A stretch of DNA of 64,000 nucleotides. Origin: Herbinix sp. (GTDB lineage: Bacteria; Bacillota; Clostridia; Lachnospirales; Lachnospiraceae). The notes below the pieces were generated by a model that saw only the letters and a list, made by a program, of their open reading frames with translations, did not search any database and had not been told where the DNA came from. The translations under genes and the position numbers were made by a program. Position 1 is the first letter of the stretch. Every line of letters begins with the position of its first letter. Below are positions 46,185 to 54,610 of this stretch, piece by piece. The DNA lies in assembly GCA_029238935.1 (NCBI GenBank), contig JAQZBN010000004.1, positions 1 through 64,000 of the forward strand, in the 5' to 3' direction.

Positions 46185-48386
46185 ATGGATGTTTTTAATC
46201 GACTTGCCCCTTTCATACAGGATTTTATTTATCAAAGTAATTGGGAGGAACTGCGTGGGATACAGGTGGCGGCTTGTGAAGTGATTTTCGACAGTGACGA
46301 GAATCTTTTACTATCGTCCGGTACAGCCTCGGGTAAAACTGAAGCGGCTTTCCTGCCGGTACTAACCGAGCTTTATCAGAAGCCTTCACGATCTGTTGGT
46401 GCGATGTATATATCTCCTCTGAAAGCACTGATCAACGATCAGTTTAAAAGGCTGGAGCAGCTTCTTATGGATTCTAATATTCCGATATGCAAGTGGCATG
46501 GGGATGCATCAGTAACGAAAAAGAATGATCTCATCAAGCATCCGCAAGGAATTTTACAAATCACCCCTGAATCCCTAGAAAGCCTCCTTACCAATAAACG
46601 CGGTGCTTGTCTGCAGCTTTTTTCCGACCTAAGATTTATTATCATCGACGAGGTACATCAATTCATGCGTGATGTGCGAGGTGTGCAGCTTCTGTGTCTG
46701 TTGGAGCGGTTGCAAATTCTAACAGGAAATATCCCTAGGCGTATCGGGCTTTCCGCTACCCTTGGAGATGTATCATTAGCTCAAACCTGGTTAAACACAG
46801 GCTCCGGTCGTACCTGTGCTGCTCCAATCACGGAAGAGGGAAAAAAACGCATTAAGCTGCATATTGAGCGTTTTGTTAATCTCCATGACCAGCGCGATGT
46901 GGCTAACAGCGATGCCAGCGACAACACCATCGGTACCGGCGGTGATATGGGTAATCGGGAGCATTATGAGTATCTTTTTAAGATGACTCTGGACAAGAAA
47001 ACCATCATCTTTACCAATAGCCGTGAAGAAACCGAGTATGTTATTGCTAATTTAAAAGAAATTGCGATCAAGAACAAAGCTCCGGATGTGTACCGAGTAC
47101 ATCACGGTAATGTTTCTGCATTAATCAGAGAAAATACAGAGGACGAAATGAAATCTGCTGACGAAAAGATTGTCACAGGCGCTACGGTGACGCTGGAGCT
47201 TGGTATCGATATTGGATCCCTGGATCAGGCAGTTCAGGTTGGTGCACCTTTATCAGTCTCTAGCTTTGCACAACGCCTAGGACGATGCGGCCGCCGCGGA
47301 CAGATACCACAGCTTCTGTTTACCTTTGTAGAGGATATTCGGATCAATTCCGCAGATACCTTAGGACCGATTAACTGGGACTTTATCCGGACCATCGCAA
47401 TTATTGAGTTATACACAAAGGATCATTGGATCGAACCGATCTATCCGCATCACCATGCTTATAATCTATTATATCATCAAACCATGAGTCATCTAAAAAG
47501 CAGTGGCGAGCTTTCCCCAGCAGGACTTGCTCAGACTATGCTATCCCTAGGTTGCTTTCAGCATATCTCACAGAATGATTATAAGCATTTACTAACTCAC
47601 CTCATCGATATTGAACAATTGCAACGTACCGAACATGGTGGACTTATCATCGGTCGTGAAGGGGAAAAGATTGTTAACAATCATCATTTCTTAACGGTAT
47701 TCCTAGCACCGGAATATCTACTGGTAAAGGATGAGAACCGAACAATCGGTACAGTAGATAAGGTATACCCGATAGGTATTCGCTTTGCCCTTGCAGGTTT
47801 GACCTGGGAGACGGTTGACGTTAACATAAAATCAAAAGTTATCTTTGTAAAAAGAGTGCCGGGTATTTCCGTGGTCGACTGGAACGTGGATTTTGATGCT
47901 GAGCTACACACCATTCTGGTACGTAAAATCCGCAGCATTTTAAAAACCGATCTACCATATCCTTATTTAAGCGAACGATGCCGTGAGAGATTAATTCAAA
48001 TACAATATATTGCACGCAACAGCGGCATTTTGGATTCATTAATTACACCGCTTTCTGATAAAAAATTCGCTGTATTTCCATGGGTAGGAACACGTCAGCT
48101 GCTTACACTGCATTATGCGCTGATGAGCAGAAAAATTAAGAATAAGCTACCTTGGATCACTTGTGTATATCTGGAGGTGAACTTTAACGGAACCGCGGAG
48201 GAGCTTGAGAACATCATAAAGGATATCTTACGTTCCGATTTAGATTTATACACTCTACCATTACCGGATAAGATTCAAGTCGACGGAAAGTATAACGAAT
48301 TTATACCAATCGATCTACTGCGAAAGCAATTTATAGAGGATTTCTTGGATTTTGAGGGACTGAGAAATAGTATTATCATAGATTAA
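46185..48386 (+). CDS. Lhr-like superfamily 2 DEAD/DEAH helicase
   Basis: A 733-residue helicase. The chosen start MDVFNRLAPF has GGAGG five bases upstream; the ATG four codons earlier overlaps that site. Motif I is SGTASGKT (45-52), motif II DEVH (155-158), motif III SAT (190-192), and motif VI QRLGRCGRR (363-371), all intact. The C-terminal half resembles the Lhr/BrxHI accessory region (VDVNIKSKVIFVKRVPG). Lhr-type enzymes move 3' to 5' on single-stranded DNA or RNA:DNA. It is the last gene of the TerB-ATPase-helicase operon and probably acts on invading or damaged DNA. Confidence 0.9.
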   Translation: MDVFNRLAPFIQDFIYQSNWEELRGIQVAACEVIFDSDENLLLSSGTASGKTEAAFLPVLTELYQKPSRSVGAMYISPLKALINDQFKRLEQLLMDSNIPICKWHGDASVTKKNDLIKHPQGILQITPESLESLLTNKRGACLQLFSDLRFIIIDEVHQFMRDVRGVQLLCLLERLQILTGNIPRRIGLSATLGDVSLAQTWLNTGSGRTCAAPITEEGKKRIKLHIERFVNLHDQRDVANSDASDNTIGTGGDMGNREHYEYLFKMTLDKKTIIFTNSREETEYVIANLKEIAIKNKAPDVYRVHHGNVSALIRENTEDEMKSADEKIVTGATVTLELGIDIGSLDQAVQVGAPLSVSSFAQRLGRCGRRGQIPQLLFTFVEDIRINSADTLGPINWDFIRTIAIIELYTKDHWIEPIYPHHHAYNLLYHQTMSHLKSSGELSPAGLAQTMLSLGCFQHISQNDYKHLLTHLIDIEQLQRTEHGGLIIGREGEKIVNNHHFLTVFLAPEYLLVKDENRTIGTVDKVYPIGIRFALAGLTWETVDVNIKSKVIFVKRVPGISVVDWNVDFDAELHTILVRKIRSILKTDLPYPYLSERCRERLIQIQYIARNSGILDSLITPLSDKKFAVFPWVGTRQLLTLHYALMSRKIKNKLPWITCVYLEVNFNGTAEELENIIKDILRSDLDLYTLPLPDKIQVDGKYNEFIPIDLLRKQFIEDFLDFEGLRNSIIID

Positions 48387-48461
48387 CAAGCCATGAAATA
48401 ATGAAATTGTATTTTAGATTTTATTTACAGAAATAAATTCCGTAGCTATAATAATTAAAAC

Positions 48462-48657
48462 AAATTGAAGAAGCAAGTAAGTCATGAGTGAAAGTTACAG
48501 AGAGCCGGAGACGCTGAGAGCCGGCACAAGTAGCGAATGTTCTGAAAATCCCTTCCGATTGGCAGCTCGAACACAGATTGTTTAGTAGAAGCTGACGTTT
48601 TTCCAACGTTAAAAGGAACGCATATAATAGTATGTCGTAAATAGTGATGATAAAACT
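48462..48657 (+). ncRNA. T-box-like leader lacking the T-box sequence
   Basis: The stretch has the landmarks of T-box stem I: GCAAGTAAG, AGAGAGCCGG (from 48499), GCTGAGAGCCGGC, then a specifier-type segment GAAAATCCCTTCC, then AGTAGAAGCTGACG and AACGTTAAAAGGAACG as in stem II/III. A terminator of the T-box kind follows. The expected GGGTGGNACCGCG, which pairs with the tRNA end, is missing; GTGATGATAAAAC stands in its place. ATC (Ile) would be the specifier if the alignment is right. It is either decayed or works in another way. Confidence 0.6.
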
Positions 48658-48658
48658 T

Positions 48659-48691
48659 AACTCTCGTCGAATTTACGACGGGAGTTTTTTT
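48659..48691 (+). terminator. Terminator of the T-box-like leader
   Basis: AACTCTCGTCG and CGACGGGAGTT pair over 11 bases with one G-U pair, followed by seven T; CTCGTC..GACGGGAG is the usual T-box terminator wording. An upstream GTCGTAAAT (48634-48642) can pair instead with ATTTACGAC (48671-48679), giving a competing antiterminator. Confidence 0.85.
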
Positions 48692-48735
48692 ATTATTAAT
48701 TCCTATCAATGCAACGGACAGGGGAGGTGATTGGT

Positions 48736-48852
48736 TTGGTAAAAACCAGTATGATTTTGACTCTTATGAATTCTGAAGTCTGCTTCATCAAGGAACAGAC
48801 AAAACATAACCATATAAGTGCATCAAATAAGGAGAAATCATGTCATATATAA
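48736..48852 (+). CDS. Possible short ORF behind the T-box-like leader
   Basis: A TTG-started frame of 38 codons beginning LVKTSMILTLMNSEVCFIKE has GGGGAGGTGA upstream. It overlaps the start of the hydrolase gene by 13 bases. It could be a leader peptide, the start of a gene deleted after the leader, or chance. Confidence 0.25.
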   Translation: MVKTSMILTLMNSEVCFIKEQTKHNHISASNKEKSCHI

Positions 48853-49880
48853 ATCCAAACGAGATCGATAAAATATTAGATGATATAGAATTTAGCGGTT
48901 CTGTACATATTATGAGAAATAGTGATATCTTATATCACAAAACTTCAGGGTGGGCTGACTATGAAGCTCGTCACCCTTTTACGGATGGTACTACCCTTGA
49001 ACTCGCATCCTTATCGAAGCAATTCACGGCAACTGCGGTAATGACATTAGTCGAGGGTGGGAAATTGCTGCTCGATGATACTCTGGATAACTATATCCCT
49101 GAATATGAATTTTCTAATTATATCACAATCAGACATTTATTAAATCATACCTCAGGTATTGTGGATTACAGCGGTGAAATCTTGGTGCCAAAAGCAAAGG
49201 AAAGACGTGAAAAAGAACTCGGAAGAAAACTTAACAGTTCTTTCGAAGTCACAGAATGTATCAATTCATTATGCAAAGCTTATACTGTGAACGAATGTTT
49301 AGAGTTAATCAAAGGTAGTCCTTTACATTTTAAACCCGGAGATGGAACAGCCTATTCGAATACGAATTACCATTTCCTCTCTGATATCATAGAACGAATT
49401 ACGGATATGTCCTTTCATGAATACTTAATCACTAATATATTCAAGGTTTTAGGAATGCACAATTCACACGCAAGCGGATTACAAGCTGATGCGAAAGGAT
49501 ATGCGAAAGATGAAAATGGAACGATGTTTGATTGTGGAAGGCATGGTATGCGAAGCGGTGATAGCGGAGTTGTCTCAAGCATGAAAGATATGATATGTTG
49601 GTGTTCTGCTATATTAAATTCCCGCCTATTACGTCAAGAAAGTTGGAACCAATGCTTTCAGATCATCAATGACAGATATGGAATGGGATTTCAGAAATTC
49701 GATCATTGGATTGGACACAATGGTGGAATGCCCGGGATTTCTACAAGAGAAAGATTACACTTACCAAGTAAAACAGCAATTTTAGTTTTATCCAATACTA
49801 CAATTCCGCATCACGATATAATAAATGAAATAATGCAATGTATCAAGATTGACGGTAATACTAAATCGATAAATCAATGA
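48840..49880 (+). CDS. Serine hydrolase, beta-lactamase class C fold
   Basis: A 346-residue protein of the penicillin-binding/AmpC-like serine hydrolase family. The catalytic SLSK motif is at 57-60 (LASLSKQF), YSN occurs in GTAYSNTNYHF, and HNGG near residue 310 replaces the KTG box. All three catalytic positions are present, so it should be active. There is no signal peptide, so a cytoplasmic esterase, peptidase or amide hydrolase is more likely than a wall enzyme. AAGGAG precedes the ATG. It lies behind the T-box-like leader, an unusual arrangement. Confidence 0.88.
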   Translation: MSYINPNEIDKILDDIEFSGSVHIMRNSDILYHKTSGWADYEARHPFTDGTTLELASLSKQFTATAVMTLVEGGKLLLDDTLDNYIPEYEFSNYITIRHLLNHTSGIVDYSGEILVPKAKERREKELGRKLNSSFEVTECINSLCKAYTVNECLELIKGSPLHFKPGDGTAYSNTNYHFLSDIIERITDMSFHEYLITNIFKVLGMHNSHASGLQADAKGYAKDENGTMFDCGRHGMRSGDSGVVSSMKDMICWCSAILNSRLLRQESWNQCFQIINDRYGMGFQKFDHWIGHNGGMPGISTRERLHLPSKTAILVLSNTTIPHHDIINEIMQCIKIDGNTKSINQ

Positions 49881-49901
49881 TGTTCTTCCTATCATTTTAA
49901 T

Positions 49902-49934
49902 AAGGCAAGCGGTCATATGTTACCACTTGCCTTA
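49902..49934 (+). terminator. Hairpin after the serine hydrolase gene
   Basis: AAGGCAAGCGGT and ACCACTTGCCTT pair over 12 bases with one G-U pair around CATATGTT. The T-run is poor. Confidence 0.6.
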
Positions 49935-49977
49935 TCGTAGATAAACTCTGTTAATCGTACCTTACCAAAAGAAAGAG

Positions 49978-50163
49978 ATGAAACATTTGAAAAAGATATT
50001 AATTAGAACACTTATCTTTACATTATTAGTGCTAATAATCGTTATTACTGGACATGCTCTATTTCCGAGAACATTGAAGGTTTCCACCGGAATCTCTGTT
50101 TGGATGGGTTCTGTCATAGGAGATTTTCTAGTGCAACTATATTTATACCGAAAGAAAAAATGA
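49978..50163 (+). CDS. Small membrane protein
   Basis: A 61-residue protein with a basic start (MKHLKKILIR), a clear membrane segment (TLIFTLLVLIIVITGHALF), a second, weaker hydrophobic stretch (VWMGSVIGDFLVQLYLY) and a basic end. The site AAAGAAAGAG before the ATG is weak. It is probably real because of its composition; no function is known. Confidence 0.5.
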   Translation: MKHLKKILIRTLIFTLLVLIIVITGHALFPRTLKVSTGISVWMGSVIGDFLVQLYLYRKKK

Positions 50164-50203
50164 TATCTCTGATATCAGCTTCTTAACATCCTTACGTTGC
50201 TTA

Positions 50204-50710
50204 CTATATAGCCTCATCACAACTTAACAGCTCTACTCTGGTTGAGACTCCTTTGAGTGCAATTTTGTGTATCGGCTCACTTACCGTTGTACAGCAATCC
50301 GATAATATCTTTACACAGTATTTTTCTGCTTCTTTCGAGATAGCAGTGAAAACAACACAATTCTGTGTCATCATTCCACATACTAGAATTTCTTCTACTC
50401 CACGCTCTGATAAAACTTCTTCTAGGTTTGTCTTATAAAAGCTATCTGCATTTGTCTTAATCACCTTTTTAGCATTGGGAGCAGCATGTAATATTCTTGG
50501 ATGAATTTCTATACCCTCTGTATCTTTATTAAAAAATGGTGAATTGAACTCTGATACATGTTGAATTAATATAACAGGGACGTTGCTAGCATTTGCTTTT
50601 TCTATCGCTTTTTCTATATTATCTAGAGTAGTTTCCGTATTCCATAGTGGAAATTTTCCGCCAGCAAAATAATCGTTTTGAATATCAATTACTACTAGTG
50701 CTTTTTTCAT
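50204..50710 (-). CDS. Isochorismatase-like cysteine hydrolase
   Basis: A 168-residue cytoplasmic hydrolase. The catalytic triad of the nicotinamidase/isochorismatase family is visible: Asp9 in VVIDIQNDYF, Lys85 in VIKTNADSFYKT and Cys118 in CGMMTQNCV. Family members hydrolyse amides or vinyl ethers, including nicotinamide; the metal-binding pattern of true nicotinamidases is not evident, so the substrate is open. GGAGG lies before the ATG. It is monocistronic. Confidence 0.87.
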   Translation of the reverse strand: MKKALVVIDIQNDYFAGGKFPLWNTETTLDNIEKAIEKANASNVPVILIQHVSEFNSPFFNKDTEGIEIHPRILHAAPNAKKVIKTNADSFYKTNLEEVLSERGVEEILVCGMMTQNCVVFTAISKEAEKYCVKILSDCCTTVSEPIHKIALKGVSTRVELLSCDEAI

Positions 50711-51027
50711 AATTTATAACCTCCAGAATTAACATCAATCCATGTTATGGAAGTATACTATTCCATACATATCATTCCTATTGTAGCAATTAAGCTCATG
50801 AACTACTGCTGAACTCATATTAACACGAATTATTGAATAATAAAATTACCCACTTTTTTGTGTGTATTCTATATTATGTATTCTACGTCATGTATACTAT
50901 CTGATGTATTCTATATGGTGGCTTGGTCATAATGCATTGCTGATCATTAATCGATGTATCGGAGGACGAAAAATTAATATGTCCAGTATGGCTGAAATCC
51001 AAAATATACAAAGGCTTACGGATGAAA
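50711..51027. other. AT-rich noncoding region
   Basis: About 320 bases with repeated TATGTATTCTA-like words at 50868-50910. It should hold the hydrolase promoter on the minus strand. It also contains the 27-residue frame listed below; nothing else is seen. Confidence 0.35.
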
Positions 51028-51062
51028 TTAACTTACCTTACTCTCTTTATAAAAACTCGTAA
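50979..51062 (+). CDS. Possible 27-residue ORF or gene remnant
   Basis: A frame beginning MSSMAEIQNIQRLTDEINLP has GGAGG 13 bases upstream, rather far. It runs into the end of the convergent membrane protein gene. The residues look protein-like, so it may be the start of a gene cut short here. Confidence 0.3.
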   Translation: MSSMAEIQNIQRLTDEINLPYSLYKNS

Positions 51063-51465
51063 CTACTATATACCCAAACATCAGTTGAAATAAGGACAGT
51101 ATGTTCACATCATACGTCAGCAAACTCCATAATGGTTTTGTAAAAAAATAGAGCAAAAACTTATTGGGAAAGTATATTGAAAAAATACCAATAGAGCAAT
51201 ATAGAGATGGTAATCCTAATAGAATAAATTTAGGAAAATTTATTTTCCATGTTCCTTCGCTTCTAATTTCCTTCACTAGATATTCTAGACCTAACAATGA
51301 CCCAAGTAATACATTAATCAGGACAATGGCAGATAAAAGATATAAATTCATGTGAAAGGTTTCATTAAAATAACTTTTCGATAATTTTGTAATGTATACT
51401 CTAAGTAATACTATTACTAGTATAATTGCCATATTACAAAGATACTTAAGCCACAGTTTTCGCAT
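51028..51465 (-). CDS. Hypothetical membrane protein
   Basis: A 145-residue protein with four hydrophobic segments (AIILVIVLLRVYI; LYLLSAIVLINVLLGSLLGL; FILLGLPSLYCSIGIFSIYF; LSLFQLMFGYIVVTSFY) and a GAGGAGG site before the ATG. No family is recognised; it stands alone. Confidence 0.65.
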   Translation of the reverse strand: MRKLWLKYLCNMAIILVIVLLRVYITKLSKSYFNETFHMNLYLLSAIVLINVLLGSLLGLEYLVKEIRSEGTWKINFPKFILLGLPSLYCSIGIFSIYFPNKFLLYFFTKPLWSLLTYDVNILSLFQLMFGYIVVTSFYKESKVS

Positions 51466-51638
51466 CCTATGCTCCTCCTCAATTCCACTTAATGTTTTTG
51501 TACGTTACCCTTTATTTTAATCTCATATTATATCAATTTTCATATTTTCACCAGTCCAAACTTCGTAAAACATTAATACATAAGCTTATATGATCAATAT
51601 AATTCTCAAAATGAAAGATGCTTCTTCTTCATACTAGG

Positions 51639-51986
51639 TCAGTTAGCATTACTGCTTTTCCTTTGCTCATTGATATATTCACGCCCTACTTCCTGCATAA
51701 TTTCTAAAGCCTTAATTACTTTATATCCCCTGTCTTCAGTTAAAAAATACTCCACCTTTAAGGGATAACCTGGATACTGTATTTTATCTACCAGTCCAAA
51801 CTCTCTTAATTCATTCAGTTGTTGTAATAACATCTTCTGACTTATTCCCTTGATATCTTTTTCTAACCCAGACAAGGAGGCTTTACCATGATATTTTAAC
51901 TGCCAAAGTATAACTGTTTTCCATTTTCCTTTTAATATATCGTGTGTAATTTCTAATGGGCAAGTATATTCTTTCCGAAGCTTCAT
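51639..51986 (-). CDS. HxlR family transcriptional regulator
   Basis: A 115-residue winged-helix regulator of the usual family length. It has the conserved N-terminal Cys (EYTCPLEITHDILKGKWKTVILWQL) and the recognition region KDIKGISQKMLLQQLNELREFGLV followed by the wing YPLKVEYFLTEDRG. Some members (HypR, QorR) use that Cys to sense electrophiles; whether this one does is unknown. It is transcribed away from the DUF4116 repeat gene 360 bases to the right. Confidence 0.92.
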   Translation of the reverse strand: MKLRKEYTCPLEITHDILKGKWKTVILWQLKYHGKASLSGLEKDIKGISQKMLLQQLNELREFGLVDKIQYPGYPLKVEYFLTEDRGYKVIKALEIMQEVGREYINEQRKSSNAN

Positions 51987-52345
51987 AGGATTTCTTACTC
52001 TCCTTTTGCAATTATGACTTTTATTTTACTTACAGTATATATTATACCTTTCAATAGAGCCTAGCAAATAATATTATTAATAGCCTTCCCTTCCATACAT
52101 ATGATCATTTTATTTTCCTAGATAAAAAGTACTTCAAATCAAAAATTTGAGTTTGGAAATATTACATTTTATAATTCCAGTCGTTTGATTTGATAGACAT
52201 TAAAAAATTTTCCTACTTTATAGACCCACATACAATATAGTGATATAATCATTCTACTTATGATAACTATAATATCTACCTAATCGTATTAAGATAAATC
52301 ATATGAAACATAACCTCTGAAACTACCCTGGGTGAAAGGAACCTT
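51987..52345. other. Divergent intergenic region
   Basis: About 360 AT-rich bases between the HxlR gene (leftward) and the DUF4116-MoxR-VWA operon (rightward). Both promoters should be here. No clear operator is seen. Confidence 0.35.
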
Positions 52346-53146
52346 ATGGAGAACTCAAAACTGCTTGAACTGATTAAAAATACTCCCAATGCGATTTTCT
52401 CTATCCCAAATCCTACGGATGAGATGAAGCTAATTGCACTTAAAAACAACGGACTTATGCTGGAATATATTAATCCTCCAACAAGAGAAATGCAAGTGAT
52501 TGCACTAGAAAACAATGCTCGTGCAATTAAATTCATCCCTGATCCGACGGAAGAAATGATGATTAAAGCAATCCAGGGCGGTTGGACCAACTTAGAGTAT
52601 ATCAAGAATCCAACAAATAAAGTTCTTGAATTGGCAATAGGACAAGCTGGTTGGGCGATCAAGTATGTGAAGGATCCCAGTGAGGAATTGCAATTATTAG
52701 CAGTAAGAATCAATTATGATTCGATCAAGTTTATCAAAGATCCTACTGAGAGGACACAGCAAGAGGCTGTTTCCATCAATTATGAAGCCCTGCGATTTAT
52801 AAATTCACCTACTTATGCGACGGAGCTAGCTGCGATCAAGAACAACGAGCGGGCTATCAAGTTTATTAATGATATCGATCGGAATAAAATATTAGAATTT
52901 CTAAGAATAAATTTTCTCGTGATTAAATATGTGATGTATGATATTTCGAAAGAGGATCTGGAACAGGTATTAAAAGAAGTCTTATCAAAGGAAGACGTTG
53001 AAGCAACTTATGTTAGAGATTTCTTAAATTATAACACGATTGATGATAGTTACATCAATCGAATGGATAAGATCCTGTTGATTTACACATACGGAAGTAA
53101 AAAGGCTAAAAGAATCGCTGTCGATGAAAAGCTAAAGATAATATAG
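52346..53146 (+). CDS. DUF4116-type repeat protein
   Basis: A 266-residue soluble protein. Residues about 15-180 hold seven tandem repeats of 23 residues with the pattern (Y/F)I-x-x-PT-x-x-x-x-x-x-A-(I/V)-x-x-N-x-x-(A/L)-(I/L)-x, for example KFIPDPTEEMMIKAI. This matches the DUF4116 repeat, predicted to form a helical solenoid for protein binding. The last 85 residues are not repetitive. AAAGGAA precedes the ATG. It is followed 10 bases later by the MoxR-type ATPase, so it is likely an adaptor for that machine. Confidence 0.8.
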   Translation: MENSKLLELIKNTPNAIFSIPNPTDEMKLIALKNNGLMLEYINPPTREMQVIALENNARAIKFIPDPTEEMMIKAIQGGWTNLEYIKNPTNKVLELAIGQAGWAIKYVKDPSEELQLLAVRINYDSIKFIKDPTERTQQEAVSINYEALRFINSPTYATELAAIKNNERAIKFINDIDRNKILEFLRINFLVIKYVMYDISKEDLEQVLKEVLSKEDVEATYVRDFLNYNTIDDSYINRMDKILLIYTYGSKKAKRIAVDEKLKII

Positions 53147-53156
53147 GAGTGGAACA

Positions 53157-54284
53157 ATGAATTTTATAGATACCTTAAAGAGTATTGAGTTAGTACTCTC
53201 CACGGGAGAAGTCCCTTTAATCGTTGGGGAGAGCGGCATAGGAAAAACTGCGCTAGCCAAGGAAATTGCGAAAAAAAATGCTTGGAGTCTTATTGTTATC
53301 GATGGAAATCTCCTAAAAGAAGGTGAAATCGGTGGACTTCCAACGATAGAAACTTATGTAGGAGTCAATGAGAAGGGCGAAACTCTGGAAAAGAAAACCA
53401 CCGTATATGCGGTTCATAATAAACTAAGGGAAATTGACGAAGAGCTATCCAAGGGGAATACGGTTCTTTTATTTATCGACGAGATCAATCGTTGTGAACA
53501 TACGGTACAGCAGGAGCTGATGAATCTTATATTAAATAGAGAAATTAATGGTTATAAAATATATGAAGGTGTTAGAATCCTGGCTGCTATGAATCCTTCC
53601 GGCAAATATGGCTCTGATTTCGATTACCAGGTTGTGGATATGGATGCAGCACAAGAAAACCGATTTGTATGGTTGTCGATGGAGCCGGATTACTTGCAGT
53701 GGCTTGATTGGGCAGTCCATGCAGAAATCGATCAAAAGGTGGTTGATTTCATCTCAACCTTCCCGGAATATTTACATAAAACAAACGATGATGATATCAG
53801 AGCAACCCCCAGAAGCTATGAACGAATTTCTAAGGCTTATAAGATTTACAAAGAACAGACAGACTCCATCCCCAGATCCATCTTTATAAACGTGGTCAGA
53901 GGAAATGTAGGTAAATTCATTGCACAGGAGTTTGTAAGCTTTGTTGAGTCGGATTATAGCCCACTACTATCCTATGAGGATATCTTCCTCGGGGAATCTC
54001 TTTCGGAAACTCTGATGGATAAAATACAAAAAGAAAGTCATACCAGACTTTATTTAGCCTCTAAAAACATATTAAAGCGGTTAGAAGAAACGATTAAGAT
54101 TGATTCTAACGAAGCTACCGGTTTCATACATCGATTAATTGAATTCTTAAAATTATATCCGGTAGACCTAAGAGTCGGAATCATGAAGGATACCAAGAAT
54201 AGCTTTCCAAACGTCTATCAGTATGCCATCGAAAATGAAGCTTTTGTAGAATTGTACTTTGAGGCATACTCTTATATTCATTAA
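53157..54284 (+). CDS. MoxR-type AAA+ ATPase
   Basis: A 375-residue AAA+ protein. Walker A is GESGIGKT (24-31), Walker B is LLFIDEIN (104-111), and ILAAMNPSGKYG contains the sensor 1 Asn. ATPRSYERISKAY is the sensor 2 region. MoxR ATPases act as chaperones that load metals or remodel targets with VWA-domain partners; such a partner is encoded downstream. Ribosome binding site AGGAG. It probably forms a hexameric ring that acts on the VWA protein. Confidence 0.9.
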   Translation: MNFIDTLKSIELVLSTGEVPLIVGESGIGKTALAKEIAKKNAWSLIVIDGNLLKEGEIGGLPTIETYVGVNEKGETLEKKTTVYAVHNKLREIDEELSKGNTVLLFIDEINRCEHTVQQELMNLILNREINGYKIYEGVRILAAMNPSGKYGSDFDYQVVDMDAAQENRFVWLSMEPDYLQWLDWAVHAEIDQKVVDFISTFPEYLHKTNDDDIRATPRSYERISKAYKIYKEQTDSIPRSIFINVVRGNVGKFIAQEFVSFVESDYSPLLSYEDIFLGESLSETLMDKIQKESHTRLYLASKNILKRLEETIKIDSNEATGFIHRLIEFLKLYPVDLRVGIMKDTKNSFPNVYQYAIENEAFVELYFEAYSYIH

Positions 54285-54610
54285 TATACAATTCATATTT
54301 GGCACCTATAAATACTGGTTTCACTACTAATTTGATAACTTTGCTCTGGAGCCAGCAACTATTCTTTACAAGAAAAATCATCTTACGATTGATTTAGCTT
54401 ATTATGTTTATTTAGCCTATAATTTAACTTTACTTATTATATTAATTATAGCTTATTATGCTCATGTTCTTATGTTAAGTGTAGTTTGTTATACTAAGAT
54501 AGCTGTAGGTAGACATAAGATAGGAAGATTGTAAAACCACTTTCAATTACCAATCCATCCTCTTTATCAAATTATATTCTACCCACATCATCACGGACGG
54601 AGGTTTACCT
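54285..54610. other. Gap inside the MoxR-VWA operon
   Basis: About 325 bases, strongly AT-rich, with repeated TTTAGCTTATTATG / TTAGCCTATAATTT words. A 67-codon open frame without an ATG at its start (54331-54534) would read as a hydrophobic segment. No terminator is seen. Confidence 0.35.
54331..54534 (+). other. Open frame without start codon, hydrophobic
   Basis: A stop-free frame reads FDNFALEPATILYKKNHLT and then a 30-residue membrane-like stretch (LAYYVYLAYNLTLL..). There is no ATG or ribosome binding site near its beginning; it may be a remnant or a by-product of the AT-rich repeats. Confidence 0.2.

Noticed and set aside
43015-48386. A complete BREX system
   Set aside because: Only relatives of the BrxD ATPase and the BrxHI helicase are present. 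There is no PglX methylase, PglZ phosphatase, BrxA, BrxB or BrxL gene in the window.
48462-48691. A canonical, functional T-box
   Set aside because: The GGGTGGNACCGCG element is not present before the terminator, so the canonical mechanism cannot be claimed; it is reported as T-box-like.
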